Assembly (NCBI GenBank): GCA_036258055.1
Contig: DATAEK010000282.1
Span: forward strand, 62,001-126,000
From: DATAEK01 sp036258055
Lineage (GTDB): Bacteria; Acidobacteriota; Vicinamibacteria; Vicinamibacterales; 2-12-FULL-66-21
Direction: 5' to 3'
DNA: 64,000 nucleotides
Below, piece by piece: positions 7,148 to 16,646 of the stretch; within the stretch, counting starts at the first letter, position 1; the number at the start of each line of letters is the position of its first letter. A program made the position numbers and the translations under genes. Under the pieces are notes generated by a model. The model worked only from the letters and a program-made list of their open reading frames with translations. It was not told where the DNA came from and made no database searches.

Positions 7148-9040
7148 TCATCCGAGCGCCGCGTACCAGCTTCGAAGCCCCACGATGACGCTGCCGGCTA
7201 GCAGCAGCGCTGAGGCAATGCGAAAGTATCCGCCGTCGCTCCACCCTTGCGATGCGCCAATCGCCGCCACAATCGCAACGGCCGGAATCGATGCGAGGTA
7301 ATACCTCATGTCCACCGGCGTCAGCACGCCGAGCAGCAGGAACAGTCCACATCCGATTGCCCAGCCCGTGGTGGACAGCGCGAGCCGATCCGCGCCGCCG
7401 CGCCTCCAGAGCGCCACCGCCCCCCAGCAAGTGAGGATCAGCACCGGCACTCCGAAGTAAATGCCGAGGTATCGCGGCACGGAGGCCAGCCTGTCCGCGA
7501 CGCCCCGACCACCGGCGTCAGGCGCCGCCGTTGCGGTTTCTGTCCCGATCCGCGCGAGCTCGGTTCGATACGTCTCGAGGAAATGTGCGTAGTAGAGCAC
7601 GACTGCAATCACGACCGCCACCATGAGCCCTATCGCGATTGCCAGCGCCGGCGAGCGCAGTGCAGGTCCGCCGCGCCACCAGAAAAGCGCTGCAACCAGC
7701 GTGCAGGTGACGGCCAGGATCGCGAAGGTGCTCGTGTGCGAGAGGAAGGCGCCGGCGAGCACGACGCTGAAAAGACAGACCAGCACTCGACGTTCTATCC
7801 GAAGGGAGGCCGCGGTCATCATGGCGAACGCCAGCACTGAAACCGACTGGGCGAATGCGTTTGTCAGGTTGCCCACGGCCTGCACGCCGAAATCGAGGGG
7901 AATCAGGTGATAGAGCGCAACCGCGATCGCTCCGGCGATGCGATCGCCGCGCGCGTGCACGATCATGCCATAGAGACCGACTGCGACGACGGCATCGACT
8001 GCGGACACGATGATCCGGAGAAGCGCCATGTCGGCTGGTCCGCGCCGGACGAGCGCGGCAAAGGGTGCGGCAAACACGTACAGGCCAGGGGCGTACGGAA
8101 AGAGATAATTCCCCGGCGCGATCGACGTGAAGTACAGCTTTCCTCCCAGGACGTCCTGGAAACGATGCGCTTGGAACATCGCGTCGCCAACGGGCATGTC
8201 GGGGTGTAGCAGCACGAGCAGTTTCAAGAGCAGGGCCATGGCGCTCACCGCCGCGACGAAGCGGGCGGTGTTCCGGAACGGACGGCCCCGCAGGCGCTGG
8301 ACCAGCACGGAGATCCCCGCGAGCGCCAACCCGATGGCGAGACTAGCCCGTGCCGCATCGATCGGGAAGTCGGTGTAGGGGCCAAATCCCCGGCCGATCA
8401 GCGAAGCGGAACCGGCAGCCACGAGGATCGTGGCTCCGACCGCAGACCCCGCCGTCACGCCGAGCATCGCGATCGCGGCGCCGGCGGCGCCGGCAGTCAA
8501 CGCCGAACCGGTGAACGCCGACCGCGGCGGGACCGCAACTCCCGCCGCCGACAGGCGAACCCAGTCGAGCATCACGCCGAGCGCACGCTGATCGCCGGGT
8601 CCGGGCACGAACGTCGCGGACGATCGCATGCCGATGGTGACGCCCCGTCGTCCAGGACGTTGCGGCAGCACCACCTCCATCTCTTCGAAGTCGGTAGTGG
8701 TCTGTCGCGTGAGGATCGGCACACCATCCGCGAGAAATGTCAGCGTCGGGTTCTCGCGGGCCTCCGGCCGCGCGCCACGTACTCGCACCGTCAGCGCCCA
8801 GTCCACGTGCCGGTCCAGCCCGGGGAGCCGGAGTGTGAGCTGTTCGCCGGTCCACGCAAAGGTGAGCCCGGAGTCGGCGTCGCGCTCGACGGGATAGACG
8901 CCTGTTATCAGACGCGGCGGATCGACGTCGAAATCGATGTCGACGGCGGGCCGCAGGCCGTAGAAGAGCGCGAGCCAGACAACGCCCGCGAGCGCGCCGA
9001 GAGCGGCGGCCGCGAACGACCGTCCCAGGGCGCGGCTCAT
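7148..9040 (-). CDS. GT-C-like membrane glycosyltransferase with N-terminal beta module
   Basis: Large integral membrane protein (630 residues). After one N-terminal helix, residues about 31-165 form a soluble, beta-rich segment ending in RALGVMLDWVRL. About ten hydrophobic helices follow, with an acidic periplasmic loop (PDMPVGDAMFQAHRFQDVLGG) typical of polyprenyl-phosphate-sugar-dependent GT-C enzymes (GT39/ArnT-like). The family and sugar cannot be assigned exactly. Its start overlaps the stop of the upstream GT4 gene (ATGA). A related GVMLD-containing module ends the 829-residue protein at 30319-32808, which suggests a shared glycan- or lipid-interacting role. Confidence 0.7.
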   Translation of the reverse strand: MSRALGRSFAAAALGALAGVVWLALFYGLRPAVDIDFDVDPPRLITGVYPVERDADSGLTFAWTGEQLTLRLPGLDRHVDWALTVRVRGARPEARENPTLTFLADGVPILTRQTTTDFEEMEVVLPQRPGRRGVTIGMRSSATFVPGPGDQRALGVMLDWVRLSAAGVAVPPRSAFTGSALTAGAAGAAIAMLGVTAGSAVGATILVAAGSASLIGRGFGPYTDFPIDAARASLAIGLALAGISVLVQRLRGRPFRNTARFVAAVSAMALLLKLLVLLHPDMPVGDAMFQAHRFQDVLGGKLYFTSIAPGNYLFPYAPGLYVFAAPFAALVRRGPADMALLRIIVSAVDAVVAVGLYGMIVHARGDRIAGAIAVALYHLIPLDFGVQAVGNLTNAFAQSVSVLAFAMMTAASLRIERRVLVCLFSVVLAGAFLSHTSTFAILAVTCTLVAALFWWRGGPALRSPALAIAIGLMVAVVIAVVLYYAHFLETYRTELARIGTETATAAPDAGGRGVADRLASVPRYLGIYFGVPVLILTCWGAVALWRRGGADRLALSTTGWAIGCGLFLLLGVLTPVDMRYYLASIPAVAIVAAIGASQGWSDGGYFRIASALLLAGSVIVGLRSWYAALG

Positions 9041-10179
9041 GCCGCCGCGACCGCCTGTGCGTAGATCGTGCGGTACTGTGCCGCAACGGCTGCAGATCTG
9101 AACTCACGTTCGATCGCGTCACGCGTCGCGGAGCCCGTACGGCGCTTGTGCTCCAGGAAGTACCCGATCGCGCGGGCGAGCGCCATCGGTTGTTCCTTCG
9201 GCACGATGGCGACGTCGGGCCCGAAGACGTCGTTCAACTCGAGGCCGCCGGGGTTGTCGCTCGAGAGCACGGGCGTTCCGCACGCCAGCGCTTCGACGGC
9301 GACCGTCGGCAGGGCTTCGAGAATCGACGGGAGCACGAAGAGGTCCGCCGCGGCGCAGTAGTCGGCGACGACGGCGTTGTCCACGAGGCCAGCGAATGTC
9401 ACATGGCGCTCGACCCCCGCCGACCGGGCCACGCTCTTCAGCTCGTCGAGCAGCGGTCCCGTACCGCAGAGCACGAGCCGGGTGTCCGGGTGCAGACGGA
9501 TCACCTCGTTCATCGCTTCGAGCAGATGCCGCTGACCGGCGAGCGGATGCAGCCGCTTCACGTTGACCAGCAGGTGACGATTCACGATGCCGAGCGCGCG
9601 GCGCTTGCCGGCCTGCGCGTCTTCGTCATGCCAGGCGAAGCGCGGGGCGACGGCCGGGTAGATCGTCTGCATGTTTCTGCGCGTCAGACCGAGCTCGCGC
9701 GCCTTCGACTGCAGACGATCACTGTAGAACGTGATCCACGAAGCAGCCTGATAGGCGCGCGTGAAGAGGTCGGGCGTCATCCGTCGCGGACGGTAGTGCC
9801 AAATCTCCGTGCCATACAACGTCAGTACTACAGGCCGGCCGCGGCGGTGCGCAAGCAGGACGGCAAGCTCCGACAGGAGACCATTGCTGTGGACGTGCAC
9901 GACGTCCGCGCGGCCCAGCACGCGCTCGAGCACCCGGCGAATACGCCAGGCATTTCGCAGGGCATCGACGCGCAACGCGCGATCCAGGACGTTGCCACTC
10001 CGGCGCGGCAGCCACGTGACCGGACCGGCGAGTGCCGCGCCGCCGCCGGCACGCGGCGGATGCGCAATGTACTCCACCGTGTCCCCCGCCTCGCCGGCCC
10101 ACTGGCCGAGCTGCGCGGGCAGCAGGGCGTTGGCGGCCTGATCCGGCGGCAGGTGCGGCGTGATGTGGAGAATGTGCAC
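9037..10179 (-). CDS. GT4-family glycosyltransferase
   Basis: Retaining GT-B glycosyltransferase of 380 residues. The Rossmann N-terminus ILHITPHLPPDQAANA carries the acceptor site. The C-terminal donor site shows FVLPSILEALPTVAVEALACGTPVLSSDNPGG, the GT4 E-x7-E motif. It likely transfers a nucleotide-activated sugar to the growing lipid-linked glycan on the cytoplasmic face. The start is GTG at 10179, only 4 nt from a heptad repeat array, and no clear ribosome binding site is visible. It overlaps the next gene by 4 bp. Confidence 0.88.
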   Translation of the reverse strand: MHILHITPHLPPDQAANALLPAQLGQWAGEAGDTVEYIAHPPRAGGGAALAGPVTWLPRRSGNVLDRALRVDALRNAWRIRRVLERVLGRADVVHVHSNGLLSELAVLLAHRRGRPVVLTLYGTEIWHYRPRRMTPDLFTRAYQAASWITFYSDRLQSKARELGLTRRNMQTIYPAVAPRFAWHDEDAQAGKRRALGIVNRHLLVNVKRLHPLAGQRHLLEAMNEVIRLHPDTRLVLCGTGPLLDELKSVARSAGVERHVTFAGLVDNAVVADYCAAADLFVLPSILEALPTVAVEALACGTPVLSSDNPGGLELNDVFGPDVAIVPKEQPMALARAIGYFLEHKRRTGSATRDAIEREFRSAAVAAQYRTIYAQAVAAA

Positions 10180-10183
10180 GTTT

Positions 10184-10225
10184 CAGTCGGCAGTCGGCAG
10201 TCGTTAGTCGGTAGTCGGCAGTCGT
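10184..10225. repeat. Six tandem heptads (CAGTCGG type)
   Basis: Six consecutive 7-bp units, (C/T)AGTCG(G/T), fill the sequence just upstream of the GT4 start codon and downstream of the deacetylase gene. Only the first and last base of the unit vary. It is one of several short tandem arrays at gene ends in this window. Confidence 0.9.
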
Positions 10226-10239
10226 GCCTCCAGTAGTCG

Positions 10240-11280
10240 TCAACACTGCTCGTCAGGCGTCGGTCGCCGTCGGATGTCCGCGACCAAGAGCCCGCGACCA
10301 AGAGCCCGCGGCGACGGGCCAGCATGGGCCCCGCAGTAGCGCGCCCGGAACTCGCTGAACGTGGCCGGCTCGGCGTCCAGCTCTTTCGTGGCGTACGCGA
10401 GAAAACGCTCGAGGCGATCGCAGAACGCGTCGAGCTCCGACGGCGTGCGATTGTACGGGCTGCCGCCGACGATCGCTTCGCTGGAGTGGAATAGTAGATT
10501 CAACACCGGCTCGCCGGCCCGGGCGAGCTCGTTCGCGAGGCCGGTCATGTCCGACAGCGACGAGTAGGACGGCCGCAGCCATCGCATCCGGGCGATACCG
10601 AGAGCTCTGAGGGCCCGTTTCGTGGTGTACGGGCGCGGCGCCCGCGCGTACGCGAACTGCAGGAACTTCGGCAGACGCCGGCTGAGACCCGCCGACACAG
10701 GAACTTCCAACACACCGCTCGAGCCTGGTCTCGTGGCGTTGTCGTAGGCGAGGAAATACGGACGCAGTGGCGCATCGACGAATTCCGGACCGCCTTTGTG
10801 GGTTTCGTAGAACAAGGGGGCGACGCTCGACTCGACCAGGTATCCCGCTCGCTCGAGGGCGGTGACATGGGTGGCGGAAAACCCGAAGCGGCCCGATCGA
10901 TACGACACCGGACGGACGCCAATCGCCGACGCGATCGCGCCCGTCAAGCTGGCGAGCTGCTGCTCGAACTGTGCGATCGGCAGCGTCGACGCGTAAGGGT
11001 GGCGTTTGATGTCTTCGGCCGTGCACGGCGGCGTCTCCCACGCGTGGTGATGGGCGCCGACTTCGCAGTCACCGCCGGCCATCAGCGTCCGGAGCGTTTC
11101 GGCTGACCGCGCGTCGGTCGCGACCGGGTGGGTGATCACGTAGGTCGGCCGCACGCCATGCCGCTGGAACAACGCATGAAGGGCCGGGAGCGCGTAGATG
11201 TTCTCGAACCGCTGGTTCGCCCGCGCGGCCGCGTCCCACTGGTTGTCGCCTTCGGTGTCGATGCCGACGAGAAGAAACAT
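10240..11280 (-). CDS. Polysaccharide deacetylase (NodB-homology) family protein
   Basis: Carbohydrate-esterase-4-like protein (346 residues from the ATG at 11280). The N-terminal catalytic aspartates are in VGIDTEGDNQWD and the metal-binding histidines in VGAHHHAWETPP. The RSGRFGFS segment fits the third motif of WalW-type glycan deacetylases. It would remove N- or O-acetyl groups from a polysaccharide or its precursor, consistent with the glycan neighbourhood. The upstream in-frame GTG at 11301 lies inside the repeat array at 11296-11350, so ATG 11280 is preferred. Confidence 0.75.
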   Translation of the reverse strand: MFLLVGIDTEGDNQWDAAARANQRFENIYALPALHALFQRHGVRPTYVITHPVATDARSAETLRTLMAGGDCEVGAHHHAWETPPCTAEDIKRHPYASTLPIAQFEQQLASLTGAIASAIGVRPVSYRSGRFGFSATHVTALERAGYLVESSVAPLFYETHKGGPEFVDAPLRPYFLAYDNATRPGSSGVLEVPVSAGLSRRLPKFLQFAYARAPRPYTTKRALRALGIARMRWLRPSYSSLSDMTGLANELARAGEPVLNLLFHSSEAIVGGSPYNRTPSELDAFCDRLERFLAYATKELDAEPATFSEFRARYCGAHAGPSPRALGRGLLVADIRRRPTPDEQC

Positions 11281-11295
11281 GGGGATTCTAGAAAC

Positions 11296-11350
11296 GTGCA
11301 CCCTGCACCGTGCACCGGCACGCGGAACGCTGCACCCTGCACCTTGAACG
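11296..11350. repeat. Tandem heptads (CTGCACC type)
   Basis: (G/C)TGCACC occurs three times at 11296-11316 and twice at 11330-11343, separated by a 13-nt spacer, and is followed by a degenerate TTGAACG unit. The array occupies most of the 78-bp gap between the GNAT stop and the deacetylase start. Confidence 0.85.
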
Positions 11351-11358
11351 TTTCATCG

Positions 11359-12402
11359 TCACCGATCCTGGTCCGAATCCCCGAGCGTGACGTGCCAGGC
11401 CTCGGTCGAGTCGTAGAACGTTGGCGGCACCTCGAGATCGTTGACCTTCACGACGAACTCCATCGTCGACTTGACCTGGAAGTAGCCGCTTCGCCGCAAC
11501 GCCCGGCGGAAGGCCGCATGCATCGCGAACGTACGGATCTTGTCGGAGTCCGCCTGACGGGCTTCGCGATCGATCCATCGCAGCAGCGCGTTGATGCCGG
11601 CTTCGTCGGCCGGATCGGCCAGGAAGTCCACCAGCAGCGTCACCCGGCCGCGGGGCTCGAGCAGATGCCGGTATACGGCGTAGCCGACGGTCCGTTCGTC
11701 GCGAACCAGCGTGGCAATCAAGTAACGGACGTGAGGCGTGGACAGGAACTTCCAGTTCAGGTACGGGGCGTCGCGCCGGACCGCCAAGTCGAACTTTGGC
11801 GCCAGCGTGTTCCACAATTCCGTGAAGCTGTCGTCGAACCGCTGAACCAGCCGCACTTCCGCACGCAGCGGCCGCGTTCGCGCCACGATCTTCACGACCG
11901 GCAACGTAATCGCAGATACGAGCCGGTTGACCGGCGCCGGCCAGTTCGGCCTCCGCAGGGCGCGGCGTGTCAGCGGCTTCACCAGGCAGGGAACAGGACC
12001 GACGTCCGGCCAACGGAGTTTCTGAAACAGGCGGTACGACGAATCGGACAATCCGAGCCCGAGCGATGCCCCGACGTTCCGATCCCAGGTGCGGAACAGG
12101 ATTTCGCCCAGTCCTTGACGCTGACGTTCGGGGGCGACCATGACGTCCATGCCCCACGAGCCTCGCACTTCCCGCCCGTTCACCGACAGCTTCACCGGCA
12201 TCGTCGCGTACTGGCCGACGATGGCCGTGCCCTCGCGCGCGATCCAGATCTCCGGCTCCTGGCCGGGGTTGTTCGGATTCCTGCGGTACTGCCAGTCCCA
12301 GCGGAGACGGCTCGACTCGGCGGCGTCGTTCCCGAACACCCGCCGGTACATCGCGTCCACCGCACGCCGGTCTTCCGGCCGATATCGCGTAATCTCCGCC
12401 AC
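11359..12402 (-). CDS. GNAT-family acetyltransferase (glycan-cluster type)
   Basis: Protein of 347 residues with an N-terminal GNAT fold. The acetyl-CoA-binding motif A is visible as MDVMVAPERQRQGLGEILF (R/Q-x-x-G-x-G/A). A second, more divergent GNAT-like half follows (residues about 180-330, VGYAVYRHLLEPRG ...), as in FemAB-like or MSMEG-type double-GNAT proteins. The substrate is probably an amino sugar or lipid-linked intermediate, judged only by neighbours. The start codon is GTG. Confidence 0.72.
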   Translation of the reverse strand: MAEITRYRPEDRRAVDAMYRRVFGNDAAESSRLRWDWQYRRNPNNPGQEPEIWIAREGTAIVGQYATMPVKLSVNGREVRGSWGMDVMVAPERQRQGLGEILFRTWDRNVGASLGLGLSDSSYRLFQKLRWPDVGPVPCLVKPLTRRALRRPNWPAPVNRLVSAITLPVVKIVARTRPLRAEVRLVQRFDDSFTELWNTLAPKFDLAVRRDAPYLNWKFLSTPHVRYLIATLVRDERTVGYAVYRHLLEPRGRVTLLVDFLADPADEAGINALLRWIDREARQADSDKIRTFAMHAAFRRALRRSGYFQVKSTMEFVVKVNDLEVPPTFYDSTEAWHVTLGDSDQDR

Positions 12403-12427
12403 GCCCTGGTGCCTCAGTCGTTACCCG

Positions 12428-13270
12428 TCAGCGTTCCGCCTCTGCCAACACGTACTCCATGTTGCTGATGAGCGCGTCCTGCGTCAGCGGGCTGTCGCGC
12501 AGCCATCGCGCCATCGCGCCGGGCAGCCGCCTCACCGTCGCGGTGACATGCAGCTCCTCGCGGACGATGCGCAGCCCTGCGACCGCGATCTGGCGGCGAA
12601 GCCTGGCGACGCGCACTTTCTCGAGCAGATCGTCGTGCTTGATCTCACCGCGCCGCGCCGCCTTGATGAACGAGTTCTCGTTGGCCGGCTCCTTCAGCGT
12701 CCACGCGGCGTGGCGCGCGAGGAACCGGAACGTCGCGAATGCCGCACGCCGCCCCACGATCAGGTGGAGCGGTACCTGCAGCTTCAGCCTCGGCAGATGC
12801 GCACCCGCGAACGACAGGTAGGGGGCCGTCGAGAGGTAGACGTGCCCGCCTCGCGCGAGCACCCGGCGGCATTCACCCAAGTACAGCGGCGCATCTGCCA
12901 CGTGCTCGATCACGGCGTGCGACAGCACGAGATCGAACGCTCCATCTCCGAAAGGCAGGAACATGCCGTCCGCGAGGGCGAACGTCAGGTTGCCGAGACC
13001 GCGCTCCCGTCCGAGTCTGACACCGGCGTCCTGAAATCGATCGGCTGGATCGATCCCGACCACCAGCGACGCTTCCTCGGCGAGCGACAAGGGCATGCCG
13101 CCTCCGCCGCAGCCGGCGTCGAGCACACGGCCACGTACGACGACGCCCGCCCGCTCGAGAAACGCGATGACTTTCGCGCTGCGATAGTACTCGAAGAGCG
13201 CGTAGTCGTACTCGGACCGGAATCGGAGGTCAGCGTGCGCCTTGATGGCGCGCTCGTCAATCGTGCGCAC
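12428..13270 (-). CDS. Class I SAM-dependent methyltransferase
   Basis: Methyltransferase with the SAM-binding motif I VLDAGCGGGGMPL, acidic motif II (VVGIDPAD) and motif post-I/IV (FDLVLSHAVIEHVAD), i.e. a Methyltransf_11-type domain followed by a roughly 130-residue C-terminal extension. It probably methylates a sugar or glycan carrier. An in-frame TTG at 13318 would overlap the upstream gene by 62 bp; the GTG at 13270 (14-bp overlap) is preferred but not certain. Confidence 0.78.
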   Translation of the reverse strand: MRTIDERAIKAHADLRFRSEYDYALFEYYRSAKVIAFLERAGVVVRGRVLDAGCGGGGMPLSLAEEASLVVGIDPADRFQDAGVRLGRERGLGNLTFALADGMFLPFGDGAFDLVLSHAVIEHVADAPLYLGECRRVLARGGHVYLSTAPYLSFAGAHLPRLKLQVPLHLIVGRRAAFATFRFLARHAAWTLKEPANENSFIKAARRGEIKHDDLLEKVRVARLRRQIAVAGLRIVREELHVTATVRRLPGAMARWLRDSPLTQDALISNMEYVLAEAER

Positions 13271-15002
13271 GCCCGGTGCCGTTCGACGAGCCGGCGGCAG
13301 CCGATCCGAACTTGTCAATGAGCGCCGCGCGATCGTGGCCCGTACTGGTTTCTGCCACGTCGAACGTCATGAGGGTGCGGTGGTTCGGATAGGCGTCGAG
13401 CACGTCCTGAATGACCGGATTTCTCGCCTGCGACTCGTAGCCAAGGCTCGGCGCAACGTAGGTGAGAATATATCGCACATCGTCGCGCCGCTTGCGGTCC
13501 TCGTAATTGCCGAACTCCCTCCCGATGAAGATCGGCTTGATCCGGTTGTCGAGTGAAAGGCCGTTGGCCAGCTTGCCATGCACGAGCGTTCCTGGTGGGA
13601 GGACCTGCCCCAGCGTAACCGACGCTTCGTAGTTCTTGTACGACCGACCTGCGGCCCATTGCACGAACTGTGCGAGCTGACCGGCGGAAACGAGCGCCGC
13701 GACCACGAGCCCGGCCGCGGGACTCCACCGATCTCGCGCGAGGCGCCGCGGGATCCACGGCCAGGTCGCGTACAGGATGAGCGCGGCCAGTGCCGCAAGG
13801 GCGGCCGCCACCCGTACGTTCGGACCGATCTCGTACAGGCGTGTCAGCCGGACGAGTGGAGCGATGATGACGTACAGCGCGTAGAGAACGATTGGCATTG
13901 CCAGCAGCGCTCGACCGCGAGGAACGGTTGAAATCTCCGCGGGAAGCATTGTGCGGTCCCGTCCGAGCGCGAGGGCGGCGACGGCGATCAGCGCGGGAAT
14001 GAAGATCAGGAATCGACGCTCATTCCCGACGTCGTGCAACAGAAGCTCGAACGTGCCGACCCCTATCCACAGGGCGAGCAAACGTTCGGGCGGGCTGACG
14101 CGGCCCCATCGTCCGATCAGTCCGAACAGGGCGACGACGCCGGTGACCACGACGAACCACATGCGCGTGAAGACGTCGTGAAGGACAGGAAACCACGTGA
14201 CCCGATCGACCAGCGACCGCAGGTCGTAACTGGGTTTCCGTGTGACGGACATCTGCCAGTTGTAGAAGCGGTACTCGGTCCAGTTTGGGGCCACGAAGAG
14301 CACCAACGCGAGCACGCCCCACGCGAACAGACCGGCAATCGTCGCCCGCGCCCCGGCGCGGCTGGCATCATCGTCAGCCGAGGTCGGCCTGAACACCGAG
14401 ATCAGCGCGTCGAGGCCGAGCGCCGCTACGTAGAAAGCGGCGCTCGCTTTCGTGAAATACGCGAGCAGCGCCGACGCCGCGGCGATCCATCCCCAGGCGG
14501 CACGTGACTGCGCGCGGACGTAGGCGTACCACGAGATCACCATGAAGGCGACCATGGACGCCTCCATCGTCGCGGCCCGGTCGTACATCACGTAGACGTA
14601 GTTCGTCGCGAGGAGCGCGCCGGCGATGAGCCCCGATTCCCGGCCGCCGATCCGGCGGACGCCGAACATCAACAGAATCACCGACGCGAATCCGGTCAGT
14701 TCCGAGACCAGTCTCGCCTGCCGGACGCCCACGCCAAATGCCGCGAACGAGGCGTACTCGAGGCCGGTAAACACCGGCGCGATGTACATCGGGTTCCACG
14801 CATCGAGCGTCCATGCGCCGAAGAGCGCTCGGTTGCGCGCGTTGTGGACCCACGCCCCTTCGTCGTGCCAGACGACGCCGACGCTTGGATTCCAGGGAGG
14901 ATCGGCAGCCGGATACATGGTCCGGAGGAGAAGAGCCAGTGCGGCAATCGACAGCACGCCAGCGGCGAAGGCCCGCACGGAGATCGACCTGTCCGTCGTC
15001 AC
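13257..15002 (-). CDS. GT39/ArnT-like membrane glycosyltransferase
   Basis: Polytopic membrane protein (581 residues) of the dolichyl/undecaprenyl-phosphate-sugar-dependent GT-C type. The first periplasmic loop contains the acidic GVVWHDEGAWVHNARN motif (D-E equivalent to the catalytic Asp of GT39/ArnT), followed by about 11 hydrophobic helices and a soluble C-terminal segment. The GTG start at 15002 overlaps the stop of the preceding gene as GTGA, which decides the start over the ORF-opening codon 300 bp upstream. Confidence 0.78.
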   Translation of the reverse strand: MTTDRSISVRAFAAGVLSIAALALLLRTMYPAADPPWNPSVGVVWHDEGAWVHNARNRALFGAWTLDAWNPMYIAPVFTGLEYASFAAFGVGVRQARLVSELTGFASVILLMFGVRRIGGRESGLIAGALLATNYVYVMYDRAATMEASMVAFMVISWYAYVRAQSRAAWGWIAAASALLAYFTKASAAFYVAALGLDALISVFRPTSADDDASRAGARATIAGLFAWGVLALVLFVAPNWTEYRFYNWQMSVTRKPSYDLRSLVDRVTWFPVLHDVFTRMWFVVVTGVVALFGLIGRWGRVSPPERLLALWIGVGTFELLLHDVGNERRFLIFIPALIAVAALALGRDRTMLPAEISTVPRGRALLAMPIVLYALYVIIAPLVRLTRLYEIGPNVRVAAALAALAALILYATWPWIPRRLARDRWSPAAGLVVAALVSAGQLAQFVQWAAGRSYKNYEASVTLGQVLPPGTLVHGKLANGLSLDNRIKPIFIGREFGNYEDRKRRDDVRYILTYVAPSLGYESQARNPVIQDVLDAYPNHRTLMTFDVAETSTGHDRAALIDKFGSAAAGSSNGTGRAHD

Positions 15003-16561
15003 GGCGAGACCGTCTTCCGCACCCATACGTCGAAGGCGTCGGGACCGTCGGCGCGCTGGTAGTGAGATTGCAGCCACTCCGCCAGGATTGGCGTGCCCAT
15101 GAAGAATGCCGCCGAGTCCATCACGTCCGGCGCCCAGTCCTTGCGTTGAAGTGCGACGACGGCCGGATTGTGGCGCATCAGCTCGGCGAGCACGCCTGAG
15201 GCGCCATATCCCGGACGATCCCGGTTGAAGCCGACGATAACCGGGCGGCTCCAGAAAAAGCGCGAGGCGCTGGCACGACCGGCGTCGACGTAGGCCGCGC
15301 AACTGAAGCCAAACACGTACACGCGATCCGAGTCGGCGCTGTGCGCGCGGAGGAACTCAGCCAGCTTCGCGGCCTGCAGCGGGGAGTACTTGCGCTCGTC
15401 CGAATAACGCGCCAGATGCTCGTCCGCGCTCACGCCGCCGAACGCGTATCTGGCGTCGAAGAGCGTCTGCTCGACGAGCTTCGGAAACTGATTCACGCGC
15501 CAGACCCCCACGGCGACGAGCGCGAGGAGGCCGATCGCAATCGGACGCGCGTAGCGTCCTCCTCGTACTTCCACAACTTTCCAGGCGAGCGCGGCTCCCC
15601 AGCCTGCGGCCAGCGCGAGCGCCGGATTCGCCTGCACGAAATACTGCGGCAGACCGCGGCTGCCGTTGATCGCGATCGACAGGCACGCCGCACCCACCCA
15701 CAACGGCGCGACAAGGCGGTTCCGGTCGGCGAGGACAGCGGCGAGTAGTACCAGGCACCCTGCGCCGCCGACGGTCCACAACGCATCGACCCGAGCCCGT
15801 TCGACAGGAAACGTCAGCAGATATCGAAACGCGTCAAGCGGTCCGGCGTAGGTTTCCCCGGAATACTGGACGTTGTACGCGATCGTCGCCTCGTAGAGAT
15901 CCGATAGCGTCCCGGTCGCGGCGAAGTACGAAAGCATCAGGACGATGGGGACGCAAAAGCCGATGCACAAGAGCCCCAGGCTGCGTGCGGACAATTGATT
16001 CCACAGCCACATGGCGGCGACTGCCGCGACGGCGTAGACGGCGGTGTTGTACTTGAACACACAGGCAATGCCGAGCATCAGTCCCGCGGCGACGATCCCG
16101 CCGCTCCCGCGCCTGACGCGTTCGCGTACCAGGAACAGGAACGCGGCCGTGAGGGCCACGGCAATGAATGTCTCGGCCTGGCCGCGCAGCCGAACCCCGC
16201 CGACCCGCGTGAATGCGGGGTTGGAAAGCAGCAGGAAGAGCAATGCGCTCGTCGTCCCTACTGCACGCCCCGCGACCGCGGTACCCAGCTGGAACAGCAA
16301 TCCGCCGACGCACGCAGCCGCGATGAGGTCAGCCGCGGCGACCACGGCATCACTCTTCCAGACGGCGCGGAGAATGGCGTAGGTGAAATGAATGGCTGGA
16401 GGTTTCTGGTCCCACGCATCGCGATAGGGTACGTCACCCACGAGGATACGCTCGCCGACGTACGCGTAGAGCCCCTGGTCCGCGCCCATCGGCTGCACGA
16501 GCGACGGCACTCGCACGAGCAACAGGACGCCCGCGAGCGTCACACACAGCCGCGTCGTCAT
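14999..16561 (-). CDS. GT39/ArnT-like membrane glycosyltransferase
   Basis: Integral membrane protein of 520 residues. The first periplasmic loop reads MGADQGLYAYVGERILVG followed by PYRDAWDQKPPAIHF, the DxxxY...D-K-P pattern of GT39-related (PMT_2 domain) glycosyltransferases that use polyprenyl-phosphate sugars. About ten helices precede a soluble domain of roughly 130 residues. It is first in the minus-strand operon 16561 to 7148 and divergent from the GT2 gene at 16647, whose product could supply its lipid-linked donor (inference). Confidence 0.8.
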   Translation of the reverse strand: MTTRLCVTLAGVLLLVRVPSLVQPMGADQGLYAYVGERILVGDVPYRDAWDQKPPAIHFTYAILRAVWKSDAVVAAADLIAAACVGGLLFQLGTAVAGRAVGTTSALLFLLLSNPAFTRVGGVRLRGQAETFIAVALTAAFLFLVRERVRRGSGGIVAAGLMLGIACVFKYNTAVYAVAAVAAMWLWNQLSARSLGLLCIGFCVPIVLMLSYFAATGTLSDLYEATIAYNVQYSGETYAGPLDAFRYLLTFPVERARVDALWTVGGAGCLVLLAAVLADRNRLVAPLWVGAACLSIAINGSRGLPQYFVQANPALALAAGWGAALAWKVVEVRGGRYARPIAIGLLALVAVGVWRVNQFPKLVEQTLFDARYAFGGVSADEHLARYSDERKYSPLQAAKLAEFLRAHSADSDRVYVFGFSCAAYVDAGRASASRFFWSRPVIVGFNRDRPGYGASGVLAELMRHNPAVVALQRKDWAPDVMDSAAFFMGTPILAEWLQSHYQRADGPDAFDVWVRKTVSP

Positions 16562-16646
16562 CGGCGAAGGCGGCGCACTGGTCGATGGAGGACGAAGGTC
16601 TGCACGCGCGGAAGCGCCTGGATTATAGTGCTTGAGAGTTTCATCC

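Noticed and set aside
10184..10225. CRISPR array
   Set aside because: Repeat units are only 7 bp with no spacers, and no cas genes are present.
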